Shown: piece by piece, positions 37,718 through 50,355 of the stretch | Position numbering within the stretch: position 1 is the stretch's first letter | Layout: each line of letters begins with the position of its first letter | Assembly (NCBI GenBank): GCA_020152595.1 | Contig: JAIGNY010000327.1 | Coordinates: 251,001-315,000, forward strand | Direction: 5' to 3' | Source of the DNA: Chiridota heheva | Lineage: Eukaryota > Echinodermata > Holothuroidea > Apodida > Chiridotidae | Length of the DNA stretch: 64,000 bases | Made by a program: the position numbers and the translations under genes | Notes under the pieces: generated by a model | Database searches by the model: none | Told to the model about the DNA's origin: nothing | What the model saw: only the letters and a program-made list of their open reading frames with translations

Positions 37718-40700
37718 TTAAGTAGACCATCAAGACCAGTCACTTTAAAACAAACTTGTAACATCCCTGAATTCAATATCGTCTGAATGCAACAAGATAT
37801 TAAAGTATAATTTCTGTACAATTCTGTTCCTCTTGGTGTCTATGCAAGATGAACTTATCTCATCTAACCACTAAAACAATCATTTCATGCTAAGAAAGCA
37901 AATCTTAAACTCAAAATTCAAATCTCCTAAACCCTACAATATTCAAGCCATATCAAACACCGTTATCTTCCCAATGTTTTACATCGATAGTAATCTAATG
38001 TCTTTCAGATAATTTCCGTAACAAGCTGATAATCCCAATATGGTCTTTTGCTGGTCCTTCAGGAAATGGATTACATATTTTATCTTTCATAGAGCTTTGT
38101 TCAGGAAGCTGTTAGGAAACATATATACATCAATAACGTAAATATAGTAAAAAGTAAATATGAATCGAGTTTCAGCTCTCAACATCAGTTCACAAAAGAA
38201 GACACGAGGGTTTTGATTTGTAGTATACAAACATTTCTATAAAAGATTTATTGTTGACGATATCAGGACGAATGCAAATTTCCAAAATTATTGAGAAAAA
38301 CTTAACTGCTAAATAAGCCATATTGAAGCAGATAAACATGCAAATCATAAGCAAAGAAAGCCAAGAATACTATAGCTCATTACCTGCCTCCACCAATGAC
38401 CAAACGATGAAAAAACGAATCCTACACAATTAAATGCTTTAGCAATAGCTGGCATTAATATGTGCGAATTGAGTGTATCTACACGGGCAACAAATTCTGA
38501 GCAGGTGAAAGTCTTTAAAAGTTTTTGAAAAGCTTATTTCGTTTCTCAGCTATAGCTAATCAAAGTCTCAAGAACTCTTTTAACAGCTTAATGCGGAATA
38601 TATGGCAGTTGAAAGTCATATTCAAAATCTTTACGTTGCCTATACTTATAATAATATTTGTCTTCATAATCAGCCGTAGATGACTGACATTTTCCCATCA
38701 AAGTACCACTTGGGGTGTACCATTTGGGGTACGGGTATGATCAAATTATTATAATCAGATACAGTTGCCCCATTAAAACAAACCTTTATTGCAAAAAGTA
38801 AAAAAATAACTGGATTTACATAGAGGAAATCGAGAGCTTTTCAAAACATGCCATCACAAAATTTGCATATCAATTTGATTGTTTGTTTAATCATTACGTC
38901 AAATACAATTCAATTTGATAGTTACAAAAATGACAAAAGATTAATGGAATTCTTATAAATTTTTGTTTTTCATTTAATTTGTCTATTTAAGACATTCTTT
39001 CCTTCCTAATTTACTTTTGAATACCCATTTATTCCAAAATATTTGAGAGTCTTTTGGCACAAATTTGAGACAAATCGAAGCGTATGTCCGTCTGTCAGCC
39101 CATATAATCCATATATACCTTATCTGTTTCCAGTATTATCATTTATTTCTTTATTCCACATGACCATTATTTCTTATTCTATATTTAGACTACTGTTTAA
39201 TTTTGGGACATTATCCCCACCTCACCCTGAATTTGTGATGTCCCCCGCTGCCCTCAAGAAACGTTGCTTCTTTTGGCCTCTTTCTGTGATGGACCGGACC
39301 CTCGTCAGATTGTTTGAATATTGGTTGGGTTTAACTCTTTTTCCTGCTCAATCGAGTTGAAGCAGTTTTGCAAGATTCGGTTTTTGAATTCTTCTTCGAC
39401 GAAAATGTATGAATCTTTTTTTTTCCTTCTGATGTAGTAATTAAATCTTTCTTTAGTTTTTAGGCATGAACCCCTTAATGTATTACCAGCCACAGACTCT
39501 TCTTAAAACAGAAATAGACCCGACTAAATTGTTTGGTAAACCAATTGTCTAATTGAAGCAAAATATGATGTTTCTCTTCAAAAGAAATTTCACATTAGAA
39601 TCCCCGATTATTTTCATATTCAAAACTGTTCTGACTATCTGACTATAGGCTCGATGAAGCTTTCCTGCAAACAAAAACTGCTACAAATACCGTTACAACA
39701 GTACAATATCTTTTCGTGAGTCAAAAACAAGGCTTTCGTTATGAGAATCATCTGGTTTATCATTGCCACCGAACGTATTAGATTATGGTAGAGATATACA
39801 TAGGAAACTAAAATGTTAAAGGAAGTATGAAAAAATGTTGTACATCGAAGGAAATATTAAATTTTATTGGCTTTTACAACTTTCTCTTAAACTCCTTGTA
39901 TCAAGTATCATTGCAGCAGGATGTAACGAATCTTACATTTCTGGGATCTTTTCTCAACTTTTCAAATTTAAAAATTCAAAAAATTAAGGTATTTTTATAC
40001 ACAGCTCATGCTATGCAATTATGGGCATTTACAAAACAACTTTTGAACGGTCAATGAAAATGAGTCAAATGATTTTCACTGAATTTTATTTCTTAAATGT
40101 TCCGATCCCTAATAAGAGCTTCCCGGGAAGACATTATCCATCCTGCATGCGATCCTTCTTTCAATCCTATATCCGATCTTTCTTTTCTAACGGTAGCGAC
40201 TCGTGACTAAGGATTACAAATTAATGGAAATATACGAAAGAGACTACCAATTCATCACTATTGCATTAACGTATTAAAAAATATACAAAAATTATCAATT
40301 ACCAAATTTCTAAGCACTTTTGATGGGATGTCTTTGTTATTAAATGGGAACTTTCTGCAGTTCTTAGACTGACGAGTCTTCATTAAAACAATCGAACTAA
40401 TGCTGCGTGGGTTTGCAGATTTTTGAAGAATGTGATAAGACGGTTGTGTCTTAGTATTTAAAAGAATTTGGGCTTTCCTGATTCCTAACGACACCATGTG
40501 CATGTCATGTATTTCGCAAATTTGATCAGGTTGTACAAAATCTTTCAAGTTTGGATCAGACACATTTCAAGAAAGAATTCACTGAAGTGTTTTGCAAAAA
40601 AAAGAAGTGAAATGACATGCTTTCTCTAAGAAAGCAGTACAGCAAAACTTTTCTTCAGTCTTAGGTATCATAATTGGGAAAAAATTAAAAACCTTTTCGT

Positions 40701-42254
40701 TTTGTTTTTGGTTTTTTTGCACAACAGTATTCATCTTAATGAATATGTGCCCATTATGGATATATAATTATAACGTGCGTCAGTTTGTTTGTCATGATAT
40801 GGATCCAGCCATCAGACTATGCTGCTGTGTAGCTACATCAATTTTGTGTAATCCGATCACCTTTTAAACATGTTAGCGCCCTTATTTACAGAAAAAGTCG
40901 TAATTCGTTGTTAAGTTTTACTTTCGTACATAAACTTTGTTTACACTCGCGGAAGTGTATAGTAACGTATAGCTGTTAGCCCACTCACCTCATATTGGAG
41001 GATATTGACCAACAAAGAACGTAGACTAAGCCTGTACTGTTAAAATCAGTATCAAAAATTATTGAGGAAAAACAGACAGAATTTAGCAAGTTTTCATTTG
41101 TGAACAGGAAAGTGGCCAATGTCATTTAGTTTGACAGTTTGATGATATAATGAACGGAGTACCATGAACAAGAGACCATCAACAGCCAACTATTGTACAA
41201 AATAGACCAACTTTTGACCAAGTTTTTCGACTTTTGGATCAGTTTTTGCTTATTAACGAACCAACGACTTAATTTCTGTAAAATTAGAAGGCTTTGTTTT
41301 CAATTATTTGATCAACTCTTCAATGACTTGAACAAATTGTTTCTAATGTTGGATGGAATCACAGTTACGTCACACCACTTTTTTCTTACAGCCACATGAC
41401 TGTCTCCAAATGTAGGCCTATAGTTTAAGACTTCAGACTTAAGAGGAACTTTTAAGCATAGTACAAAAACAAACAAAAACGGATCTGACAGAATGTCTTT
41501 AAATAAAAGAAATACTATTCATGTAATCTTTCTACACAAATACTGTTTTCCGTCAAAAATCGAAATTTATATTTGGTACAATTTACATAGTGTTTGATTC
41601 CAACAAATTTTGGCATTTGATAAATATCGGATCCTTTCCCCAAGGTTGTTAGCGATGAACGAGATGTTAAACTTCCTACGACCAGAACCAAAAGATTATG
41701 TGGTTCCGATGCTTTTGTCCATGCTGATTGATTTTGTATTAACTATGCTATTGCATATCATGATTTGACATGACATGAATTGTTCTTGAGATATCGTGTT
41801 CACAAGGTCTTTTTAACAAATCATATATTCAATCGTATTAAGCTCCGCCCACTATGCATATGTATAAAATTCAATGTTTTTGTTTTTGTTTATATAAAAT
41901 GAACACGTACAAACTAGCTGGCATCATAATTCTAAAAAATGTGAAACAAAACAGACAAGTGATTCTTAAAATATGAGCATTTCAATAATTTTACATTGAG
42001 CTCCGCCTACTCATTAATATGTATGACATCACCATCAAAAATAATAGAGCACATCTACAGATCATGGGCTATCTGTGTACCAAATGTGATATGAATCAAC
42101 TTTACCGTTCTTGAGATACAGTGCTTACAAGCTCGTTCAACAAAATCATGTTAAGCCCCGCCCACTACGCATATTGATGAAATTCAAGAGTTTGACACCA
42201 TGAACATGTACACACTAGCTAACAACATGACCAAGTCAAATATGATACAAAACA

Positions 42255-42332
42255 AGCGTGTAATTGTAAAAATATGAGCATTTCAAAATATTGTAAATCT
42301 TTTGAAATGCTCATATTTTACAACCACACGCT
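42255..42332. repeat. Near-perfect hairpin within R1 copy 2
   Basis: Left arm 42255-42288 and right arm 42300-42332 pair almost fully (33-34 bases, about three mismatches or gaps) around an 11-base loop. The core pair is ATATGAGCATTTCAAAA with TTTTGAAATGCTCATAT. The left arm is normal R1 sequence; the right arm is its inverted copy and takes the place of the usual R1 segment. Confidence 0.88.
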
Positions 42333-42462
42333 AGGAACAAACAATAGGACACATCCAAGGACCATGGGCTATCTGTGTACCACATATGACATGAATCCGA
42401 TTAATGGTTCTTGAGATATCGTGCTTACGAGCTTGCTGTCACAGACACTCATACATACCTAT

Positions 42463-42530
42463 ATACATACATACACATATACATACATACATACATACAT
42501 ACATACATACATACATACATACATACACAC
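42463..42530. repeat. (CATA)n tract
   Basis: Runs of ACATACATACATACAT with slight interruptions, forming the tail of R1 copy 2. Confidence 0.95.
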
Positions 42531-42906
42531 ACATACGTCACAATGACTGCATAGTTTTCTTATGTTATTAGCATCGGAACCAAAAATGGAAGACATCCAA
42601 GAGTCAAAGGTCAGACAAACTTCCTTCATAGTAAACGTAAGTAGCCGGAAAAACATACAGGATGTAACTTAATGTTGATACAGTGTTAAAGTTAGAAGTA
42701 AATACAAGTTTTTATTTTCATATATAAGGTATATACAGACTTTAACAGAAAACCAAATTGTTTGTTGTATCAATCTAGGCCTATAAAAAATTGGTAAAAA
42801 TTTAAAACAGTATCTCAACCGTTCAAGATTTTTTGTTCGAAGAATGCAAATTATTTGAAATGTGGGATTGCGCATGAGTATAAGTCATGAGCAAAACTAT
42901 GATAGA

Positions 42907-42998
42907 TTCCTGAGTATGCATGCAGCTCATTCCTGAGTATGCATGCAGCTCCTTCCTGAGTATGCATGCAGCTCCTTCCCGAGTATGCGTGCAGCTCT
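42907..42998. repeat. 23-bp minisatellite, four copies
   Basis: Units TCCTGAGTATGCATGCAGCT plus C and two more bases. GCATGC words continue more loosely to about 43210 (GCATGCATTG, TATGCATGCATTTC, GCATCATGCATG). Confidence 0.92.
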
Positions 42999-43856
42999 CA
43001 CATAAAGTATTGCAATTCCTGCATGCATTGTGTTTTCACTCGTTTACCTGTTTACATTGCGTTTCATTTTCACGTAATATGTATTTCATGCATTTAGTAT
43101 ATGCATGCATTTCAGTCCACGTGTATTGCATTGTCATGTGCAATATGTTGGAAGTATTGCAGACGTGTATTGCATGAATTTAATATTTCTGCATCATGCA
43201 TGTATTGCAACTCAAATTCTTTCGTTGAACCAGGAATATGTTACTTTAGCTAAAGTATCTTTGGATGAACTTTAACAACGAGTGTATGGCAACAATTGCA
43301 AATATGAAAACTCCTATAAGACCAGGGATTTGTCCCAAACAAATCCCTGGCTAGACCAAGCAGGACCAAAGATATATAGTATACCAAGGAAATGCCATTT
43401 TACACTTCCCTGGGTACATGCAGGTTCCATCTAATGTCACATGTCTGCATCTACCAGAAGGATAGCCATCTTTTAAGTGTTGAAAGTAGGACGAAATTGT
43501 TTACGCTCCGTTGTCCTTCAAGAATAACATCCGTCTGGAATTATATGATGAGGGTGTAACAAAGAGCTTCCACACAAGCTCTTTGGTTGTAAATACCATT
43601 TGCCGATGACGGACGGTATATCCGGCCTACAAGGTCATTCCATACAAGGCAATGTATACAACCTGACCAGCGGACTGGGGTTGACATCGTGGGTCATATG
43701 TGATTCCAGCCAGGGAGTTGTTACGTTAGCCCTGAACCAACCATATACATAAAAAAGTAAGTGATACAATACCCCGGTATATCATGCCTAAAATTGTCGA
43801 ATCAAGTAAGGTAGCACAATAAGGAGATATTTTAATCGTGCAGTGGTGACAAGTAA

Positions 43857-43945
43857 CTCCTCACTGACTGTACCCACAAGGTGGAATGGGGTAGTTACCA
43901 CTCCTCACTGACTGTACCCACAAGGTGGATGGGGTAGTTACCCCC
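43857..43945. repeat. 44-bp tandem duplication
   Basis: ACTCCTCACTGACTGTACCC, ACAAGGTGG, ATGGGGTAGTTACC appear twice in a row, followed by a run of Cs. Confidence 0.92.
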
Positions 43946-44072
43946 CCCCCCCATTATCTAGTTCGTTTTCCAAAACTTGTAGAAACCACAGTTTATAATT
44001 CTAAGATCGTGAGAAAATTCTTTCATATCTCGAAAATGTGTTTAGAGACCTAATATAGGGCATATTGAATTT

Positions 44073-44130
44073 TTACCCCAACCCCATATTTGGCGTCATC
44101 ACCCCAACCCCATATTTGGCGTCAATCATC
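44073..44130. repeat. 27-bp tandem duplication
   Basis: ACCCCAACCCCATATTTGG followed by CGTCA occurs twice. Confidence 0.92.
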
Positions 44131-45177
44131 TGGAACATTTTAAGATTCCACAAAACTGACGCTGCCTCTATAACAGTCTAAGACCTAGTATGGGAGTGGT
44201 TTTCTCGTTTTCATGAAAACGGTATATCATCAAAAAAAATATTTTGTTGCTGTTTTGACTAATAAAAGTGTGGAAAAATTTGGATTTACATATATAAACA
44301 AGAGTAAAATACAACTCATTGTTTCTGTTTTACTTTAAATTTGCCAAAATTTATAACAAAATCTTTAATATTTATTTACAAATATTAATCATTTTGAACA
44401 TTATTTCGTAATAATGATGTCTAAAACAATACTTGAAGGAGATATATATATATGCTTAAAAAATATGACCAGAATATTTATTTTGTTTGTACAAAGACTT
44501 AAAGTTTAAGAACTGTTTCCTCTGACTGTCCAAATGTCCCCCAAAACAAAACATGCAGGGAGACTTCAAATACTGAAAATAAACAAGATACCACATTGGT
44601 TTGATAATTATTTGAGTGTATAAAATGTCGATAGTTTTAATTTTTCAGTGCTATAAAACATTTCGAAATTATAGGTGCAGCTTTGAAATTAAATGGTTAA
44701 AGATAGTTATTTAAATATGAACGGTATACGGAACGACGTGTATAAATGCGTTAAAACTTGGAACAAAGGTTTAGTTCATAAACATGTCAACGTATATTCG
44801 GTGTGTATAGAGAAGCGGAAAAACGAAAATGAGTCTTAATGTTAATCGGATATAGCAAATCTATTTTCGAAAGCTTATGGTGAAATATATTTGATGGGTG
44901 TTTTAATGTTGACCTTATACAGAAAATAGGGTAATATAACGGAAGTGAACTGTCGAGAGGTCAGCATTTTAGGTTGAAATGTTTCACGTATTTTTAATAC
45001 ACGGCTGGCGGGGAATGGGTTAAAACCGGTGAAATATATAGCAATTAATTTATCAGGTTAACAAAAATATACATGTGCGTATATATGTTTGTATATGCGT
45101 AATTTGTATCCTGAGACCTAAGATAATGTATACAGATATGGTCAGTGGTAAGTGCCAGAAACGTTTACTTGTTTTTC

Positions 45178-45720
<543 letters not shown>

Positions 45721-48700
45721 TGTTGCTGTTTTAAGAAGTCTTAAAAGAATTTAAAAATGATATTTGAAGTTCACGAATTATGGTCAATCAAACTGTTCAA
45801 GTTTAAAGGGTTTTATATAAAACTGGAAAATTTGTGATGTATTACAGGGGATCGGAAGTCAAACTCTCTAGGCAAATTTCTTTCCAAAATTTCAAATATG
45901 AACAAGAAATTGATCTCTCTGGGACAAAATCAGCTCATGCAAAGAAATATGGCAAGGGATCACTTAGGGCTGAGTTAACTTAGGACAAATTTTCTTATTC
46001 ATAAATTTGGTAAATTTTCCTGATAATTCTTCAACTGTAAGACGGTTAATTAAAAAAATAAAAATAATTTTAAACTTGTTACTACAGTTCTTTTTACTAC
46101 ATTATTTATTTACAATAGATTTTGCAATATTTGAGTTCTTATTACTCATCTATAAACCTTTGCGGCCGCTGGATTCTTCCAATTAGACACCCCTGCTGGA
46201 TCATGCGCCCTGGGGTAAATTCAGAGAAACCATAAAATCGTCTGAAGTGAACTATTCTCCAGCAAAAAGAGCAAAACTCCTTAGAAGAAGCATTTAGTTC
46301 CGAATTATTGTATAATTTTGTACACCTTCCTTTCTCAAACGAAGGTATCTTAAATCAAAATCATTGTTTAAACATAAACTTAATCATACTGATGGGATTT
46401 TAAAATAAAAAACAAAGTCAATATTTATTGAAAGGGATAGTTTTCAAGTAATCCATATAATGACACAAATTACATGTAATTTGGGACCTTCAGGTCCCGA
46501 AAAAATGAATAAAAAACACATTGGTAGTCAACGTTTTCCAATGACTTTAATACCTTTCTTTTAATCACCAGTACAAAACCCTAATCAAATCCATTAAATT
46601 GTTCAAAATATCTTTTCATGAATGTTGTATCATTATTTTGTAAGGCTTTACTAATAAGCCAGCAAACGTGATTTAAGTTGTCTGACAACAGAGAGATAAC
46701 ACTTAAAAATTCATATCAGTGACGTCACGTGATGTAATCACGTGTTTAGTTCAGAAAGTCGAGAGAAAATGTTTGAAGTTGTCTCAACACCTAAATCTCA
46801 AATTTATCAAATTCAAAACGACGAAATATTAAACCAAATAGCCAGCTGATTATCATCCAAGTAAAATTGTTAAGAAAAGCCCGCCCTGATTTCGAACTAT
46901 TTTAAACTTTATTGTTCCACACTTTTGTAAATATCCGTAAGTTTTTGTACTTTAATGATAAAGTCATTCATGGTTTTTATGAACGAATACAGAATGACAT
47001 CAAAATGGAATCTGGCAAACTTGAATCATTTTTGAAACTGTTTTATGAAAATAATATGCTTTATTTCTTGAAAACCTTCTGCACTTGAAGGTATTTGAAC
47101 TGAAAACTACACATATACAGACACTCACTACAGACAAATCTAGGTCACCTAAACAGACAAGGAATTTAAGGAAAGATTAGAATGTATATTTTATCCAAAA
47201 TTGCAATTTTTCTCAAAGTTTAAATATGATATTAGTTGCGTAAAGAATAAAGAGATGACTTTAAACTCTTTCAAATTATTCTTAAATTGCATTAATTAGG
47301 TATTATGGACACCAAAACAACTAATTCAGTTTATTCAACATTTATTAAAAGAATTTCATATTCAAAAATTAAAATGAATAATCAAGTTCAAGGCAAATAC
47401 GGTATTTTCATCAAATTAAGTGTTGCTACAGACAACGTCCTGAACGAATTGAATTGGTTCTTCGACTAACAATTTTTTCCCCGTTTTATCTACAATTTGT
47501 GGCAAAATTTCACCAGTTGGTATTTATTTTTTACCACTACTCCGCATGAATGCACCTTTTTTAGGCTGAAATTCCCAAATGCTTGCCATTTGGTCTGATG
47601 TGCCTAACGCTATGTGTCATTCAATGATTATCAGGATTAAATTAGCGATGCATTATCAAATAAATACATAAAACCAAACACAACACGCTAACCACTCCCC
47701 CGATCAAGCTCAAGTACTCACGAGCGAAGATAAGATAAACAAACCATCTATTATTACTAACAATTTCCAAATAAATATGAGCTAAATGATCTCTTTTATA
47801 ACCAATTTGACGATATTTTAAAGGCACATTGGTTTATTTTGGAGAGTAATTTGTCACTGTGAGCTAAGTGCACGATTTTTTTTCTTCTACGTAGCACGAT
47901 TTTTAGATAAAAGTCATTGATGACGAAGACATTAGCTCATCAGTGAGATTTAATTGTTAGGACAGAGAGAATTCGACACTTGCTTTTGAAGGAGGTGTAT
48001 GTAAATTAGCATTTGGTTCATTATATTTCCGGTTTGTTTAGGCAGAGTTTGAATATGATTCCGGGGTACATTTTCTTTAGCCAGTCATGATGATATTAAA
48101 TAAGGAATTGTTCAAGGAATTATAGGGAAATTTATTTTTATTTATCATTTCAAAGACGCAAAATTAAAACAAACCAAATTTTGGGGCTTTTCTCCAAACG
48201 AAATTGTTTCAAGACACATACAAAACATTTTGGCAATAACGTTTTTGAAATTTGAATTTGAAAAGTTGGTGAGAGTTGTCATGTTCTTAAATTTGATGAT
48301 GTGAAAATTATAAGCGTTAATTTAAGTCAAAATTCTGCTTTTTTGTTCGGAAATTGTAGGATCTAAATTTGGGTTAATTCCAAAAACAAAAGAAGGGTTA
48401 GAGATGGACTAACAGTTAAAAGATGACAAAAATTCAGTATATTTCTTAAATTCGTTAATAAGTTGATTTCCATTTAATGACTTGAAGTTAGATTTCAGGT
48501 TAATTACCATTAACAATAATTCCTTGCATTGCCTTATTGTAATTAACAATTTTCTCTGTTTTTTAAGTTATTAATTTTCAATGATTGTAAAGTCATGTCT
48601 TTTTTTTGTCTTTTTTTTTTTGAGAGAGAGAGAAAAAGAGAGACTGGGAGGAATGGAAAATTAAATCAAATTATAATCAGGACAGACGATGTAGACTGAA

Positions 48701-50203
48701 AAAATGTATCTATATTTTAAGAGGTAAGTAGGTATCGAAATTAAGGTAATACTTGAATTCTGCTCTGTAACATTTTATAGATAATTTGAATAACTTGAAA
48801 AACTTAATGAATACAATACCTGGCTGATATTACATACCCTTAAGTGAATGTACTGTTCTTATTTATAACTCAGGCACCTTTTATTACCATTTCCTTTTTT
48901 CCTTTTTTCTTATGATAAATATTTCCTCACTTATATATGTTGAAAACAGAATCAATCATAACAGATATTTCGTATTTTTGAAATATATGATATTAACATG
49001 GGTCTTTTTCACAACATTGTTTTCTTCAAAGTGTCCATGCTGGGTCCGACAAAATTTTAATTCTCCTTTTGAATGATGTAATGCATAAAATTAATTATTT
49101 TTTAAAACTGAAATTAAAGAGTGCAATGCAGTCACGGTTATTTTTTTGTCACAGTCCTGACCATTATTTCCGTGCGTATTTTTTCTTAGCACCTTGTGGC
49201 AATTTTGTAATTTGTCACATTTTACATATATCTATATAACATCAGACACTATTTTTCAATCGAATGGCGAAAGGACTGCTATTTACTTAATACTGATGTA
49301 TTTTATATATTTAAGATTGATTTGCATTACGAATATGTTACAATTGTATACACGTATGAAATACGATCGACAATAGGTGAATTTGCCGAATTTTCCTGCT
49401 TGCAAACGTGTTAAGAAAATAATTACTTTAAAGAATTATATGCAATTCTGGAAATTATTAACATAGGTATATACATTACAAAGATAAATCACTTCAAATT
49501 CCGCTTTTTATTTCAGCAACAAATTATATCCATTCTTTATGTCGTTTTTCATTCTTTCTAAATGCATTCTTACATAAATTTTTTTATATAAAACTTAATC
49601 CTTTATTTCGGAAAACGGCAAGCATTGCTTGTACATCAAGCTAATTTGGTTATAGCTGTATTCGATAATTCGATCACAATTAATCAATTCATTTAGGATT
49701 TTTTGCTATATACAATTTATATTTACTCAATCTACATTTTATATTTGCACTCTAAATTTGCTGAATAAAATCAAAGATTTATTTTTGAGCAGGAGATATC
49801 TTATGAATACGCTTGCTATTTTCTAAAAAATGATTTAATTATTAGCAGATATTCCTATCTCTATTATTAACTACTTTCCATAATTTGTTTTCCCCTCGTT
49901 CTGTTTATTTTGCTTACAATTTTCCTTCTTTAAATTCATTATATTACCACGATTGATATATCCTGTTATTTCAGTCTTACAGATTGATTTTCGATTTTTC
50001 ACCAATCACTTAAAACCTAATAACATCATGATAAAAGTACAATATTTAACGTTACATAATTTTTTTGATTTATTCTCACAGAAAAAGAAAAAAAACACCG
50101 TTAAAACGTTGCATCCATTTTTTTTAATACAACAAAATTTGACTACAAATTTTACGACTTATTATAGGAGAAAAATCTTAATTTAAAATGTGTATTGTAT
50201 TAC

Positions 50204-50355
50204 CTTGTTCCCTGTTCAACCATGTTGTGCTGCATCCACGTGCTTCTGACGAAACTGTCCGTTGTTGTGGTTCCGTTTGTTTCTCCTGGTACGCTAACTG
50301 GCTCCTCTTTCAAGTTAGCTGAGCCTCTTACCAACGTCTCCTGAATACCAAACAT
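50204..50355 (-). CDS. EBF: EBF/COE transcription factor, coding exon 1 (start codon)
   Basis: First coding exon of an Early B-cell Factor/Collier/Olf (COE) transcription factor, a nuclear DNA-binding protein used in neural and mesodermal differentiation in animals. It encodes 50 residues plus two bases of the next codon: MFGIQETLVRG, then LKEEP, a Thr-rich stretch, and STWMQHNMVEQGT. Vertebrate EBF1 begins MFGIQESIQRSGSSMKEEP and has RTWMQ, so the N-terminal block is conserved while the linker differs. The ATG is the first after an in-frame TGA 19 codons upstream (50410-50412), which supports this start; its -3 base is C, a weak context. The exon ends AAG|GTAATA, phase 2. A pyrimidine run ending TTGGCAG lies 21 bases 5' of the ATG and could be an acceptor for an untranslated leader exon; this cannot be settled here. 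Confidence 0.93.

Larger units (their letters stand above)
41765..42600. repeat. Dispersed repeat R1, copy 2
   Basis: Two units matching R1 copy 1 (CCGCCCACTATGCATA, CTACTCATTAATATGTATGA, ATCATGGGCTATCTGTGTAC, GTGCTTACAAGCTC), a third remnant at about 42355-42440, then GCTTGCTGTC, a (CATA)n tract and TTAGCATCGGAACCAAAAAT. The middle of the second unit is replaced by a fold-back at 42255-42332. Confidence 0.7.
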
